Origin: Sphingomonas_L flavalba_A
GTDB taxonomy: Bacteria > Pseudomonadota > Alphaproteobacteria > Sphingomonadales > Sphingomonadaceae
Assembly (NCBI RefSeq): GCF_047553045.1
Contig: NZ_CP180208.1
Span: 1,116,001-1,180,000, forward strand
Length of the DNA stretch: 64,000 nt
Reading direction: 5' to 3'
In this document: in pieces, positions 20,382 through 29,381 of the stretch
Layout of the letters: every line of letters starts with the position of its first letter
Position numbering within the stretch: position 1 is the first letter of the stretch
Position numbers and translations under genes: made by a program
The notes under the pieces: generated by a model
What the model was told of the DNA's origin: nothing
The model's input: only the letters and a program-made list of their open reading frames with translations
Databases searched by the model: none

Positions 20382-20983
20382 GGTGCGATATCGGCGAAGC
20401 TGTCGCCGGCCTCCCGGTCGATCAGCCGGGTGGCGAAACCGGCGGCGGCGGCGGCGTCCGTCTCCGCCGCGATGTCGGACAGGAACAGGATCTCGGCCGG
20501 CGCAAAACCCAGCGCGGCGGCGATCGCCCTATAGGATGCCGCCTCGCGCTTCGGCCCGGTCGACAGGTCGAACCAGCCGGAGAATAGCGGGCTCAGATCG
20601 CCGGCGCTGCTATGACCGAAAATCAGCTTCTGCGCCGCCACCGACCCGGACGAGAATACCGCCAGCACCATCCCGGCGGCGTGCCAGCGGCGCAGCGCCT
20701 CGGCCGCGTCGGGATAGACATGGCCGACCAGTTCGCCGCTGCGATAGCCTTCCGCCCAGATCATCCCCTGCAACGTTTTCAGCGCCGGTTCCTTGCGGTC
20801 CTCGTCGATCCACCGCTTCAGCGTTTCGGCGTCGATGCCGTCCAGCACCGCTGCGGTCTCCGCCGGGTGGGCGGCGATGAAGCTGTCGATCCGGGCGCGG
20901 GCATAGGGGAACAGCGTCTCGGCGACGAAGGCGATGCTGCTCGTCGTCCCCTCGATATCGGTCAGGATCGCGCGGATCGGCAT
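20378..20983 (-). CDS. mtnC: Enolase-phosphatase E1 (2,3-diketomethylthiopentyl-1-phosphate enolase/phosphatase)
   Basis: A 201-residue HAD-superfamily enzyme doing both enolisation and dephosphorylation to acireductone. Motif I is ILTDIEGTTSSIAF, motif II is VFSSGSVAAQKL and the C-terminal motif is ILFLSDIAAETDAA. Its ATG at 20983 shares one base with the mtnD stop. It supplies the substrate of MtnD, encoded immediately upstream. Confidence 0.94.
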   Translation of the reverse strand: MPIRAILTDIEGTTSSIAFVAETLFPYARARIDSFIAAHPAETAAVLDGIDAETLKRWIDEDRKEPALKTLQGMIWAEGYRSGELVGHVYPDAAEALRRWHAAGMVLAVFSSGSVAAQKLIFGHSSAGDLSPLFSGWFDLSTGPKREAASYRAIAAALGFAPAEILFLSDIAAETDAAAAAGFATRLIDREAGDSFADIAP

Positions 20984-21531
20984 CACGCCGGTTCGTGGCG
21001 GGGGAAGCGGGCGGCGATCGGGTCGCCGGTGAAGCTGGCGACCCAGCCTTCGGGGCTGGTGAACAGGCGGATCGCGGTGAAATGCGGCTCCGGCCCCATG
21101 TCGAACCAGTGGCGGATGCCGGCGGGCACCGCGATCAGGTCGCCCGCCTCGCACAGCACCGCGTGGACGCGGCCGGCGGCGCGCAGGCTGAACAGCCCTT
21201 CGCCCTCGACGAAGAAGCGCACCTCGTCCTCGCCATGGGTATGCTCGTCGAGAAATTTGGTGCGCAATGCCGCGCGGTCCGGGTGGCCGGGGGCGAGGCG
21301 GATGACGTCGACCGCCTGATAGCCGTTGGCGGCGCGCAGCCGTTCGATTTCCGGGGCGTAGGCGGCGAGCACCGCCGCGTCGTCGGCATCGTCGGCCAGC
21401 ACCGCTTCGGCCGGCCAGCGGGCGAAGGCGACGCCGATATCCGCCAGCGCGTCGGTTATCCGCGCGCCGTCGCGGGTGTCGATCAGCGCGGTCGCCGGGT
21501 CGGTTTCGGCATAGACGGTCAGGCGGCTCAT
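20983..21531 (-). CDS. mtnD: Acireductone dioxygenase
   Basis: A 182-residue cupin enzyme that cleaves acireductone to the methionine precursor 4-methylthio-2-oxobutanoate and formate (Fe form). Metal ligands are in DEHTHGEDEVRFFVEGEG, with the last His in GIRHWFD. The start at 21531 (MSRLTVYAE) overlaps the mtnB stop by 4 bases. The product is transaminated to methionine, plausibly by the divergent aminotransferase at 22241. Confidence 0.94.
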   Translation of the reverse strand: MSRLTVYAETDPATALIDTRDGARITDALADIGVAFARWPAEAVLADDADDAAVLAAYAPEIERLRAANGYQAVDVIRLAPGHPDRAALRTKFLDEHTHGEDEVRFFVEGEGLFSLRAAGRVHAVLCEAGDLIAVPAGIRHWFDMGPEPHFTAIRLFTSPEGWVASFTGDPIAARFPRHEPA

Positions 21532-22157
21532 CGCGCGGCTCCGGCAAAGGTCAGTTCGGCCAGCTCGGCGGCGATCATCCACTCGATCGCCTCTGTCACC
21601 CGTTCCGCCTCGGCAATGTCGCCGCCCCAGGCGTAGAGGCCGTGGTCGCGGATCAGATAGGCTGGCGCGGCGTCGATCCGCCCGCCCAGCGCCGCGTCGA
21701 TCTCCGCCATGTCCTGGCTGTTGGCGACGATCGGGATCGCGATCGCATGGGCGTGGGTGGTGACGCCGGGCAGCGCCTTCAGCATCTCGTGCCCGGCAAG
21801 GGTGACATGGTCGGCATCGCGCCGCGCCCGGCTCAGCCCGACGGCGGCGCTCGAATGGCTGTGCAGCACCGCGCCGATCGCCGGTGAATGGGCGTACAGC
21901 GCCAGGTGCAGCGCGGTTTCCGCCGACGGCCGCTTCGCCTCCAGCGCGGTGCCGTCCGCTGCCAGCAGCATCACGTCGTCCTCGTCCAGCCGCCCCTTGT
22001 GCGCGCCGGACACGGTAACGGCGATCCGCCCGTCCGCCAGCCGCACCGAATAATTGCCGCTGGTCGCCGGCGCCCAGCCGCGCGCGTCGAACGCCCGTCC
22101 TACAGCGATGATCGCCTGCTTCGCGGCTGTAGGAGATTCGGGGGGGTGATAAGGCAC
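21528..22157 (-). CDS. mtnB: Methylthioribulose-1-phosphate dehydratase
   Basis: A class II aldolase-fold zinc enzyme dehydrating methylthioribulose 1-phosphate. It has ATSGNYSVRLADG, the zinc ligands HSHSS and HAHAIAIP, and IRDHGLYAWGGD. The GTG at 22157 gives a 209-residue protein starting at the conserved YHPPESP region; an in-frame ATG at 22193 would add 12 residues but has no clear ribosome binding site. It heads the mtnB-D-C-A operon. Confidence 0.92.
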   Translation of the reverse strand: MPYHPPESPTAAKQAIIAVGRAFDARGWAPATSGNYSVRLADGRIAVTVSGAHKGRLDEDDVMLLAADGTALEAKRPSAETALHLALYAHSPAIGAVLHSHSSAAVGLSRARRDADHVTLAGHEMLKALPGVTTHAHAIAIPIVANSQDMAEIDAALGGRIDAAPAYLIRDHGLYAWGGDIAEAERVTEAIEWMIAAELAELTFAGAAR

Positions 22158-22240
22158 CGTTAACCTATGCAACAACGCCGTCCGCCGGTCCATGCGCGGC
22201 GTTAGTGGATTTTTCGGTCCGTTCTGGCATGACAGGCGCC

Positions 22241-23395
22241 ATGAACCCGCTCTACGCCGCAATGCCGACGACGATCTTCGAAACGATGTCGGGTCTTGCC
22301 CGCGAACTGGGCGCGATCAACCTGGGGCAGGGCTTTCCGGACTCCACCGGCCCCGGCGATGTCGTCGATGCCGCGTCGCGGGCGCTGTTCACCCAGTCGA
22401 ACCAGTATCCGCCGATGGCCGGCCTGCCGGTGCTGCGCCAGGCGGTCGCCGATCATTATGCCCGGCATCAGGGACTGGACCTCAGCTGGGCGGACGAAGT
22501 CACCGTCACCTCCGGCGCGACCGAAGCGATCGCCGCCGCCATCTTCGCGCTGGTCACGCCCGGCGACGAAGTGGTGCTGATCGAACCGGCCTATGACGCC
22601 TATCTGCCGCTGGTGCTGCGCGCCGGCGGCGTCCCGCGCTTCGTGCGGCTGGCGCCGCCGGACTGGCGGCTGACGGCGGAGGCGCTCGACGCGGCGTTCA
22701 GCCCCAAGACCCGCGTCGCCATCCTCAACAACCCGCTTAACCCGACCGCGACGATGTTCGCCGCCGCCGACCTCGCGCTGCTCGCCGAGCGAGTGGTCCG
22801 CCACGACGCGGTGCTGATTGCCGACGAGGTATGGGAACATGTCGTGTTCGACGGCCGCCCGCACCTGACCGCAATGGCGTTGCCCGGCATGCGCGACCGC
22901 ACGGTCAAGATCGGCTCCGGCGGCAAGATCTTCGCGCTGACCGGCTGGAAGGTCGGCTGGATGTGCGCCGCGCCGGGCCTGACCCGCGTCGTCGCTAAGG
23001 CGCATCAGTTTTTGACCTTTACCACCCCGCCCAACCTGCAGGCGGGCATCGCCCACGGCCTTGGCAAGGACGAACGATACTTCACGACGATGCGCGCCGA
23101 CCTCGCTCGCTCTCGCGACCGGTTGACACAGGGGCTGGAGGCGGCGGGCTGGCGGACCCAGCCGAGCGTCGGCACCTATTTTCTGTCGGTCGATCTGGCC
23201 GCGTCCGGCATCGCGCTGGACGACACCGCATTTTGCGACCGGCTGGTTCGCGAAGCGGGGGTGGCGGCCATTCCGCTCTCTGCTTTCTACCATGCCGACC
23301 CGGTCGTTTCCGTCGTGCGCCTCTGCTTCGCCAAGAATGACGAGACGCTGGATCAGGCGATCGAGCGCATGGCACGGGCGCGGGCGCTGTTCTAG
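22241..23395 (+). CDS. Class I/II aminotransferase, probably methionine aminotransferase
   Basis: A 384-residue fold-type I PLP enzyme related to YbdL, kynurenine and methionine aminotransferases. It shows INLGQGFPDSTGP, NNPLNPTATMF, ADEVWEHVVFDG and the PLP-lysine motif SGGKIFALTGWKVGW. It is divergent from mtnB-D-C-A, supporting the final transamination of 4-methylthio-2-oxobutanoate to methionine. ATG 22241 (MNPLYAAMP) is chosen; ATG 22229 is possible. Confidence 0.88.
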   Translation: MNPLYAAMPTTIFETMSGLARELGAINLGQGFPDSTGPGDVVDAASRALFTQSNQYPPMAGLPVLRQAVADHYARHQGLDLSWADEVTVTSGATEAIAAAIFALVTPGDEVVLIEPAYDAYLPLVLRAGGVPRFVRLAPPDWRLTAEALDAAFSPKTRVAILNNPLNPTATMFAAADLALLAERVVRHDAVLIADEVWEHVVFDGRPHLTAMALPGMRDRTVKIGSGGKIFALTGWKVGWMCAAPGLTRVVAKAHQFLTFTTPPNLQAGIAHGLGKDERYFTTMRADLARSRDRLTQGLEAAGWRTQPSVGTYFLSVDLAASGIALDDTAFCDRLVREAGVAAIPLSAFYHADPVVSVVRLCFAKNDETLDQAIERMARARALF

Positions 23396-23517
23396 CCGCG
23401 CCGGATTCCGGCTCTTCGCGCCGCCCTGCTTGGCTAACCGACGGGAATAGATGGACCCGTGGCGGGCGCCGGATTACGAGCGGGCAATGGCCAGGACGGC
23501 GAAAGGACGGTATTTCA

Positions 23518-24693
23518 ATGAGCAAGCGTGACGAGACCAATCGTCGGCCGGAGACGATCGCGGCGGTGCACGGCGTCGCGACGGACCCCGCCTTCGCCGC
23601 CGTCGCGCCGCCGCTCTATTTGACCAGCACCTATGCCTTTTCCGGCTTCGAGACGCCGGGCCGATACGACTATACCCGGTCGGGCAACCCGACCCGCGAC
23701 GTGCTGGCCGAAGCGCTGGCGAAGCTGGAGGGCGGTGCCGGCGCCGTCGTTACCGCAAGCGGCATGGCCGCGCTCGACCTGCTGATCGGACGGCTTGGCC
23801 CCGCCGATACCGTGCTGGCGCCGCACGACTGCTATGGCGGGACGATGCGGTTGCTGAAGGCGCGGGCCGAGCGTGGGCAGTTTGCTCTGCGTTTCGTCGA
23901 CCAGGGCGATCCGGCCGCGCTGGCCGGGGCATTGGCCGACCACCCGACGCTCGTCTTCGTCGAGAGCCCGAGCAACCCGTTGATGCGGGTGGTGGATATC
24001 GCCGCGATCAGCGCCGAGGCGAGGCGGGTGGGCACGCGCGTTGCGGTGGACAACACCTTTCTCTCACCGGCGCTGCAATGCCCGATCGCGCTGGGGGCGG
24101 ATTATGTGATCCATTCGACCACCAAATATCTGAACGGCCATTCCGACGTGGTCGGTGGCGCGGTGATCGCCGCCGATCCGGCCGAGGTGGAGGCCCTGCG
24201 TCACTGGGCGACGGTGGTCGGCAGTGTCGGCGCGCCATTCGACGCCTGGCTGACATTGCGCGGATTGCGAACGCTGTTCGCACGGCTCGACGGGCAGCAG
24301 CGCAACGCGATGGCGATCGCACAGCGGCTGGAAGCGCACCCGGCGGTGAGCCGTGTCCACTATCCGGGGCTGGACAGCCACCCCGGCCATGCCGTCGCCG
24401 CCCGGCAACAGCGTGGTTTTGGCGCGATGCTCAGTTTCGAACTGGCTGGCGGGCTGGCGGCGGTGCGCCGCTTCGTTACGGCGCTAGACATGTTCATTCT
24501 GGCGGAATCGCTCGGGGGCGTCGAAAGCCTTGTCGCACACCCGGTGACGATGACCCATGCCGATATGGGTGAAGATGCGCGGGCCGTCGCCGGGATCACC
24601 GACGGGCTGCTGCGCCTTTCCGTGGGATTGGAGGCGGAAGACGACCTGATCGACGACCTGGATCGGGCGTTACACGCGGCTAGCGCGGCCTAG
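23518..24693 (+). CDS. metB: Cystathionine gamma-synthase-type PLP enzyme
   Basis: A 391-residue Cys/Met metabolism PLP enzyme. The PLP lysine lies in HSTTKYLNGHSDVVGGAV; other hallmarks are YDYTRSGNPTRD, VESPSNPLMRVVDI and LAESLGGVESLVAHPVTMTH. The family includes cystathionine gamma-synthase, gamma-lyase and O-acylhomoserine sulfhydrylase; the sequence resembles MetB best, but activity cannot be fixed from sequence. It follows the methionine aminotransferase on the same strand after 122 bp, in which I saw no SAM riboswitch. Confidence 0.85.
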   Translation: MSKRDETNRRPETIAAVHGVATDPAFAAVAPPLYLTSTYAFSGFETPGRYDYTRSGNPTRDVLAEALAKLEGGAGAVVTASGMAALDLLIGRLGPADTVLAPHDCYGGTMRLLKARAERGQFALRFVDQGDPAALAGALADHPTLVFVESPSNPLMRVVDIAAISAEARRVGTRVAVDNTFLSPALQCPIALGADYVIHSTTKYLNGHSDVVGGAVIAADPAEVEALRHWATVVGSVGAPFDAWLTLRGLRTLFARLDGQQRNAMAIAQRLEAHPAVSRVHYPGLDSHPGHAVAARQQRGFGAMLSFELAGGLAAVRRFVTALDMFILAESLGGVESLVAHPVTMTHADMGEDARAVAGITDGLLRLSVGLEAEDDLIDDLDRALHAASAA

Positions 24694-24702
24694 CCGCCGG
24701 GG

Positions 24703-25629
24703 TCAGTTGACCGCGGGTCGGCCGCGGTAGCGACGGCGGCGGGCGAGAAGCCCGATTGCCCCGAAGCCGAGGATCAGCATCGCCCAGCTCGCCGGTTCCG
24801 GTACCGCCGTCGTGGTCGGTATATAGGCGAAGCTGTCACCCCGCACCGTGGCGCCTGCGGCGTCGAAATGCTTGCTCACCACGCTGCCGAGCACCGAGCC
24901 GCCTTCCAGCGAGACCAGCGCGTTCGGTGCGAGAATCGCCCCCTGCCAGGCAATGCCGTTAGACTGGACTCGCGTCGCATCGACGAAGTTGAACAACACC
25001 GAATCCGGGGTGAAATTGCCGATGTTGAAGGTGAGGTGGTCCGACACCGAGCCGAAGATGTTGATGACGGCGACAGCACCGGGGGCGCCGACGAGATTGA
25101 GCTGGTGGAGGCTGTCGAACTGCCCGGCGTCCAGCTGGAAGATGTTCAGGCCCGGCGCGGTCGCGGTCAGTGTGCCGACGCCCCACAGGTCGCTGTACGA
25201 ACCGGTCGTGTTCATTCCGCCGAACAGCGCCGAAACGGTGGCGGCAGCCGTGCTCATTGCGTCGAAGACGAGCGGGGTCGCCTGATAGGTTGCGCCGTTG
25301 GGCGTGGCGATCGGGTGGTAGAGCGGGCTGAGGTTGCTGCCGCCATAGACGACGTCGCCGTGCAGCAGCTGGCTGTTGGCGTAGTTGATGTCGCCCAGCA
25401 CGACCACGCCCGGCGAGCCGTTGTCGGCGGCGGTCAGATGGGTGCCGAACCGATCGGCGTTGGCGGTGATGTTGCCGCCGACTGCCACTTTGCCATAAAT
25501 CTCATTGCCGCCGCGCGTCGTGTAGTCGCCGCTGGTCTGTACGGCATAGCCGCTCAGCTTTTCGGCGTGGGCCGTGGCGGGCAGGCCAGACACGGCAAGA
25601 GCAGCGGCCAGAAGGAAGATACGCGACAT
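24703..25629 (-). CDS. Choice-of-anchor A family PEP-CTERM sorting protein
   Basis: A 308-residue exported protein. It has a signal peptide (about residues 1-22, cleavage after AHA), a choice-of-anchor A beta-helical domain (SGYAVQTSGDYTTRGGNEIYGKV onward) and a C-terminal PEP-CTERM tripartite signal: PEP at about 277-279, a hydrophobic helix (WAMLILGFGAIGLLA) and RRRR. Such proteins are recognised by an exosortase and processed at the membrane. The window also holds an eroded exosortase-A-associated locus at 51.6-59.8 kb but no exosortase. The ATG at 25629 is preferred over an upstream TTG. Confidence 0.88.
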   Translation of the reverse strand: MSRIFLLAAALAVSGLPATAHAEKLSGYAVQTSGDYTTRGGNEIYGKVAVGGNITANADRFGTHLTAADNGSPGVVVLGDINYANSQLLHGDVVYGGSNLSPLYHPIATPNGATYQATPLVFDAMSTAAATVSALFGGMNTTGSYSDLWGVGTLTATAPGLNIFQLDAGQFDSLHQLNLVGAPGAVAVINIFGSVSDHLTFNIGNFTPDSVLFNFVDATRVQSNGIAWQGAILAPNALVSLEGGSVLGSVVSKHFDAAGATVRGDSFAYIPTTTAVPEPASWAMLILGFGAIGLLARRRRYRGRPAVN

Positions 25630-25741
25630 CAACAATCATCCCGATACAAGGGTGAAGCCCCGCAAATATCGGATCACCGGCGCGGTCTGCCAGTGGGGGC
25701 GGTGAAAAAATTCGTCGTTCATCACGCGATCGGCGATGGTA

Positions 25742-26617
25742 TCACGCCAGTGCGCCGATCAGCCAGGCCTTCGCGTCCATTCGAACGCCGCCATCGGTGT
25801 GGTGGCGTTCGAACATGGCGACGAGGTCGGCGCGGATGGCCGCCCGGATTTCCGCGCCCTGCGCCTGAACGAGGTCGCCGATCTGCATGGCGCTCAACAC
25901 AAAATCGGCGGCGCTTTCAGGGCTGCTGCCCGGGCCGCCGATCGACTGGCCGCCGGTCCAGGCGTTGAACCGGATCGCGCGGAAGCCGGCGCTTTGCAGC
26001 AGGTCTGTCGCGTAGCTTTGTTCGCCCAGGGCGAATGGACCGGGCGAACGCGGCTGGGGCGGCGGCAGGGCGATGTGGCTGCTTATGACCTGTACGACCT
26101 CACGCCGCCACGGGTTGTCGGCGACCGGCGCCCAGACCGCGATGTCAAGCCGCCCGCCCGGCCGCAACATCCGTCGCAAATTGGCGAAGGCGGGGTAGGG
26201 GTGGGGGAAGAACATCAACCCGAAGCGGGAGAACAGCCGGTCAAACGGAGCGCCGCCCGGCATCGCCGTCGCTGCGTCACCTTGTTCGAAGCGGATGTTG
26301 GTGTGGCCGGCGCGCCTTGCCCGGTCACCGGCGGCGGCCACCAGATCGGTCGATATGTCGAGGCCGAGGACGCGGCCGCCGTTCCCGACCGCCGTGGCGA
26401 TTTGCTGCGTTGTCCGCCCGCCGCCGCAGCCGACATCGATCACCGTCTCGCCCGGCGCATAGCCGGCCTGGGCGAGCAGGGCGTTGCCGATCGGCTCGAT
26501 CATGCTCTCGAAGCGGTCGAGCTGGGCCAGCCACCGGACGCCGGCGTCGCCCGCCCAGTCATGCGCGGCCAGCGCGTTCGACGGCTTTTCCGAATGACCC
26601 TTCACGTTAATCCCCAT
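25742..26617 (-). CDS. Class I SAM-dependent methyltransferase
   Basis: A 291-residue methyltransferase with the SAM-binding motif VIDVGCGGGRTT at about residues 59-70, LGLDIST as motif II and LRRMLRPGGRLDIAVWAP as the post-motif region; it resembles UbiE/COQ5-like proteins. The substrate is unknown. Start set at the ATG at 26617, but a GTG 12 bp further in is possible. It is divergent from the peroxiredoxin gene, and the two share a repeat-bearing promoter region. Confidence 0.85.
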   Translation of the reverse strand: MGINVKGHSEKPSNALAAHDWAGDAGVRWLAQLDRFESMIEPIGNALLAQAGYAPGETVIDVGCGGGRTTQQIATAVGNGGRVLGLDISTDLVAAAGDRARRAGHTNIRFEQGDAATAMPGGAPFDRLFSRFGLMFFPHPYPAFANLRRMLRPGGRLDIAVWAPVADNPWRREVVQVISSHIALPPPQPRSPGPFALGEQSYATDLLQSAGFRAIRFNAWTGGQSIGGPGSSPESAADFVLSAMQIGDLVQAQGAEIRAAIRADLVAMFERHHTDGGVRMDAKAWLIGALA

Positions 26618-26654
26618 CTTCCAGCCGCGGACGCTGATTGCCTGCGCCGCGGCA

Positions 26655-26686
26655 TAATCGTTTACCCGGATGATGTAATCGTGTAA
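26655..26686. promoter_or_regulatory. Tandem 11-bp repeats upstream of peroxiredoxin
   Basis: TAATCGTTTAC (26655-26665) is repeated as TAATCGTGTAA (26676-26686), start to start 21 bp, or two helical turns. The pair lies between the methyltransferase and peroxiredoxin starts, about 40 bp before the latter. This spacing fits two sites on the same DNA face for a dimeric regulator. The co-transcribed ArsR protein (27399-27770) is the natural candidate, but that link is inference. Confidence 0.45.
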
Positions 26687-26727
26687 AAGATGCGGTTCAA
26701 GACTGCATGGCCTGGGGAGGAGGGCGT

Positions 26728-27402
26728 TTGGATTCCGACGTGAAATTCGTCTCCGATAATGGGGGGGGCTCACCGGTGCAGATCGGCGATGCCGCGCCCA
26801 ATTTTCGGGCGCGTACCACCATGGGTGAGATGAGCCTGTCCGACTATCGGGGGCGCTGGGTGCTGCTGTTTTCGCATCCGGCCGATTTCACGCCGGTGTG
26901 CACCAGCGAATTCGTCGCCCTGTCGCGCGCCGCCGCCCGGTTCGAGGCGCTCGATTGCGCGCTGGTCGCGATTTCGGTCGACAGCCTTTATTCCCACCTT
27001 GCCTGGGTGCGGGCGATCCATCGTCATTTCGGTGTGACCGTCGGCTTCCCGATCGTCGAGGACCCGTCGATGGTGATCGGTCGGGCTTACGGGATGTTGG
27101 CGGAAAACGCGCCCGATGCGGCAACCCTGCGCGCGACCTTCTTTATCGACCCCGACGGCATTATTCGCGCCAAGTTGTGCTATCCCGCGACAATCGGCCG
27201 ATCGGTGGAGGAGCTTTTACGTGTCGTTGCGGCCCTTCAGCGGGTCGACAGCGACGATGTGGTGACACCCGAAGGCTGGCGCCCCGGTGACGCCGTTCTG
27301 CTGCCGCCCTGCCAGGATCAGGCCGAAGCGCTGGCGGCGGCGGACGATTCCTGCTGGTTCCACCGCGTTCGCCCCGCGCATGCGGATGAGGAGGTCCGGT
27401 GA
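26728..27402 (+). CDS. Peroxiredoxin, 1-Cys (Prx6-like) type
   Basis: Reduces hydrogen or organic peroxides through the peroxidatic Cys58 in PADFTPVCTSEF; the length (224 residues) and the C-terminal WRPGDAVLLPP segment match the Prx6/thioredoxin-peroxidase group. TTG at 26728 is chosen because GGAGGAGGG lies 7 bases before it; the ATG at 26707 would place that site inside the gene. Its stop overlaps the GTG start of the ArsR gene, so the two form an operon. Confidence 0.88.
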   Translation: MDSDVKFVSDNGGGSPVQIGDAAPNFRARTTMGEMSLSDYRGRWVLLFSHPADFTPVCTSEFVALSRAAARFEALDCALVAISVDSLYSHLAWVRAIHRHFGVTVGFPIVEDPSMVIGRAYGMLAENAPDAATLRATFFIDPDGIIRAKLCYPATIGRSVEELLRVVAALQRVDSDDVVTPEGWRPGDAVLLPPCQDQAEALAAADDSCWFHRVRPAHADEEVR

Positions 27403-27770
27403 AGCGGTTCACCGACAGTGAGCCTGATGCGGTTATCGACGTTCTCAAGGCGCTCGCCCATGACGTGCGACTGAAGCTGATGCGGGCCTTGCTCGAAAGC
27501 GGCGAGAAGTCGGTGGGCGAACTGGAAATAATGACCGGCATTGGCCAGCCCGGCCTGTCACAACAACTGGCGGTACTGCGCAAGGCCGGGCTGGTGCAGA
27601 CCCGCCGCGACGCAAAGCTGGTTTTCTACAGCATTGCCGCAGGGGCGTTGACGGGCACGGCGGCGTTACTCTGCGCCTTGTCCGGCGCGGCGCCGCAGGC
27701 CGCGTCGTCGGCCGCCGCTGCCGGCAGACCCGCGCGCGGATCGGCGGCGGCTTTCGCCAGAATTCTGTAA
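27399..27770 (+). CDS. ArsR family winged-helix regulator
   Basis: A 123-residue ArsR/SmtB-fold DNA-binding protein: LKALAHDVRLKLMRALLESG, then SVGELEIMTGIGQPGLSQQLAVLRKAGL as helix-turn-helix, and the wing around TRRDAKLVFYSI. It has only one cysteine (ALLCALSG) and lacks the classical metal-binding CxC, so a redox or thiol signal is more likely than a metal. The GTG start overlaps the peroxiredoxin stop, with GAGGAGG in front. It lies next to the cyd genes; it may control the peroxiredoxin and perhaps cytochrome bd. Confidence 0.85.
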   Translation: MKRFTDSEPDAVIDVLKALAHDVRLKLMRALLESGEKSVGELEIMTGIGQPGLSQQLAVLRKAGLVQTRRDAKLVFYSIAAGALTGTAALLCALSGAAPQAASSAAAAGRPARGSAAAFARIL

Positions 27771-27779
27771 CTCGCCGGG

Positions 27780-29381
27780 TCAGGCGCCGAGATCGATGAT
27801 CGGCCGTCGTGCCGCCAGCGTCAGCGGCACTGGCCGGTGACTGACGACGATCAGGCCGGTTCCGGTTTCGTCCAGCCAGCGGCCGAGCCTTTGGATCATT
27901 TGCGCCTCGGTTGCCGTGTCCAGGCCCTCGCTTGGTTCGTCGAGCAGGAGCCATGGCCTGCCGGCGAGCAGGGCGCGGGCGAGGGACAGGCGCTTGCGCT
28001 GCCCGCCGGACAGGCGTGCGCCGCCGTCGCCGACCCAGTGATCAAGCCCGCCCGGCATGGCACGGACATCTTCCGCCAGGCAGGCGATGTCGAGCGCTGC
28101 CCAAAGCTGATCATCGGAGAGACCGGGGCGTGCGACGCGCAGATTGTCGCGAACGGTGCCGGACAGCAACTGGGCATCCTGCGGTGACAGGGCGAAAGTG
28201 GCGCGTGCCGCGTCAGGCGGCAGCGCAGTAAGCGGCCGATCGTCAACGCGGATGCCGTAATCGTCCACCGCAGGGCGGATGCCGGCGAGGGTTTCGATGA
28301 GGCTGGTCTTGCCGCTGCCCGAGCGCCCGGCGACCGCCAGCCGGTCGCCGGCCGCGAGCCGGAGCTGTGTGTCGCCCAGACTGAAGGCGATGGTCCGCCC
28401 GGTCAGCGCGGTCGTGCCGCCAGCCGGAGCGGGCGGGCCAGCGGTCGCTTCCAGCCGGACGAGCGCGGCGGCGACCAGCGCGCCGCGCGATACGCCCCGG
28501 ACATAGCCGGACAGGGATTCGACCGCGCCGGCCGCCGCCAGAATTGCCAGAACCGTCATCGGCAGCGTGGCGGCAGAAAGGAGGAGGACGGCGCCCATCG
28601 CGACGCCGCTGCCGAGCACCAGCCCGGCGTCGATGATCGCTTCTCCCCTGGCGAAGCGGCGGCGGGCCGCGTCGAGCGCTGCGGTTTCGGCTGCCAGCCC
28701 CCGTTCGATCGCCGGGGCGAGACCGTAGGCGACAATTTCCGGCGACGCCGCCGCATAGTCGACCATTCCTGCTTTCAGCCGCGCCAGCGCCGCCGTCATG
28801 TCGGTCGCTGCGGCGGCGAGCAGCCGGGGCGTGGCGCCGCGCGCCCACATGGCGAGGCCGCCGAGTATGATGAGCAGAGACAGGCTTGCCCACAGGCCGG
28901 CAAGCCAGGCAAGCGTAAGGCCGATCGCCGTCCCGGCGAGCGCGGCAGGCAGCGCGGGTCTGCGGACTAGGTGGTCCTCCAGCGCGCCGACGTCCTGAAC
29001 CAGCCGGGTCACCGCATCGGCGGCGGACACCGCTCTTAGATCCGGCGCGGTCAGGATGCGGCCGAACAGCCGCGCCCGCAGCGCAGCCAGCGTCATCAGC
29101 GCGGCGCGGTGGCCGTAAAGCCGTTCGCCGTAGCGGGTGCCGGTGCGGATGATCGCGAGCAGGCGGATCGTCGCGCTCGGCACGAGATAGTTGAACGCCT
29201 GCACCGCCAATACGCCGCCCAGTCCGGCAAGCACGGCGCCGGTGATGAACCACCCCGACAGCCCGAGCAGCAAGACCGCTGCGATTGTCGCAATGGCTGC
29301 GAGCGTGCCGGCGACGCGGAAGGTGCGGCGTTCCGGCCCGGCGGCTTCGGCGAGCAGCCGTTCGATGTCGGCGCGGTTCAC
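27780..29381 (-). CDS. cydC: Thiol exporter ABC subunit CydC
   Basis: A 533-residue half-transporter: N-terminal transmembrane domain (about residues 20-300) and C-terminal ATPase with Walker A GRSGSGKTSLIETLAG, signature LSGGQRKRLSLARALL and Walker B WLLLDEPSEGLD. With CydD it exports glutathione/cysteine to the periplasm, which is needed for cytochrome bd assembly. The GTG start at 29381 overlaps the cydD stop. It converges with arsR 9 bp away. Confidence 0.92.
   Translation of the reverse strand: MNRADIERLLAEAAGPERRTFRVAGTLAAIATIAAVLLLGLSGWFITGAVLAGLGGVLAVQAFNYLVPSATIRLLAIIRTGTRYGERLYGHRAALMTLAALRARLFGRILTAPDLRAVSAADAVTRLVQDVGALEDHLVRRPALPAALAGTAIGLTLAWLAGLWASLSLLIILGGLAMWARGATPRLLAAAATDMTAALARLKAGMVDYAAASPEIVAYGLAPAIERGLAAETAALDAARRRFARGEAIIDAGLVLGSGVAMGAVLLLSAATLPMTVLAILAAAGAVESLSGYVRGVSRGALVAAALVRLEATAGPPAPAGGTTALTGRTIAFSLGDTQLRLAAGDRLAVAGRSGSGKTSLIETLAGIRPAVDDYGIRVDDRPLTALPPDAARATFALSPQDAQLLSGTVRDNLRVARPGLSDDQLWAALDIACLAEDVRAMPGGLDHWVGDGGARLSGGQRKRLSLARALLAGRPWLLLDEPSEGLDTATEAQMIQRLGRWLDETGTGLIVVSHRPVPLTLAARRPIIDLGA

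Noticed and set aside
23396..23517. SAM riboswitch upstream of the cystathionine gamma-synthase gene
   Set aside because: No SAM-I or SAM-II conserved core or pseudoknot pattern could be recognised in the 122 bp.
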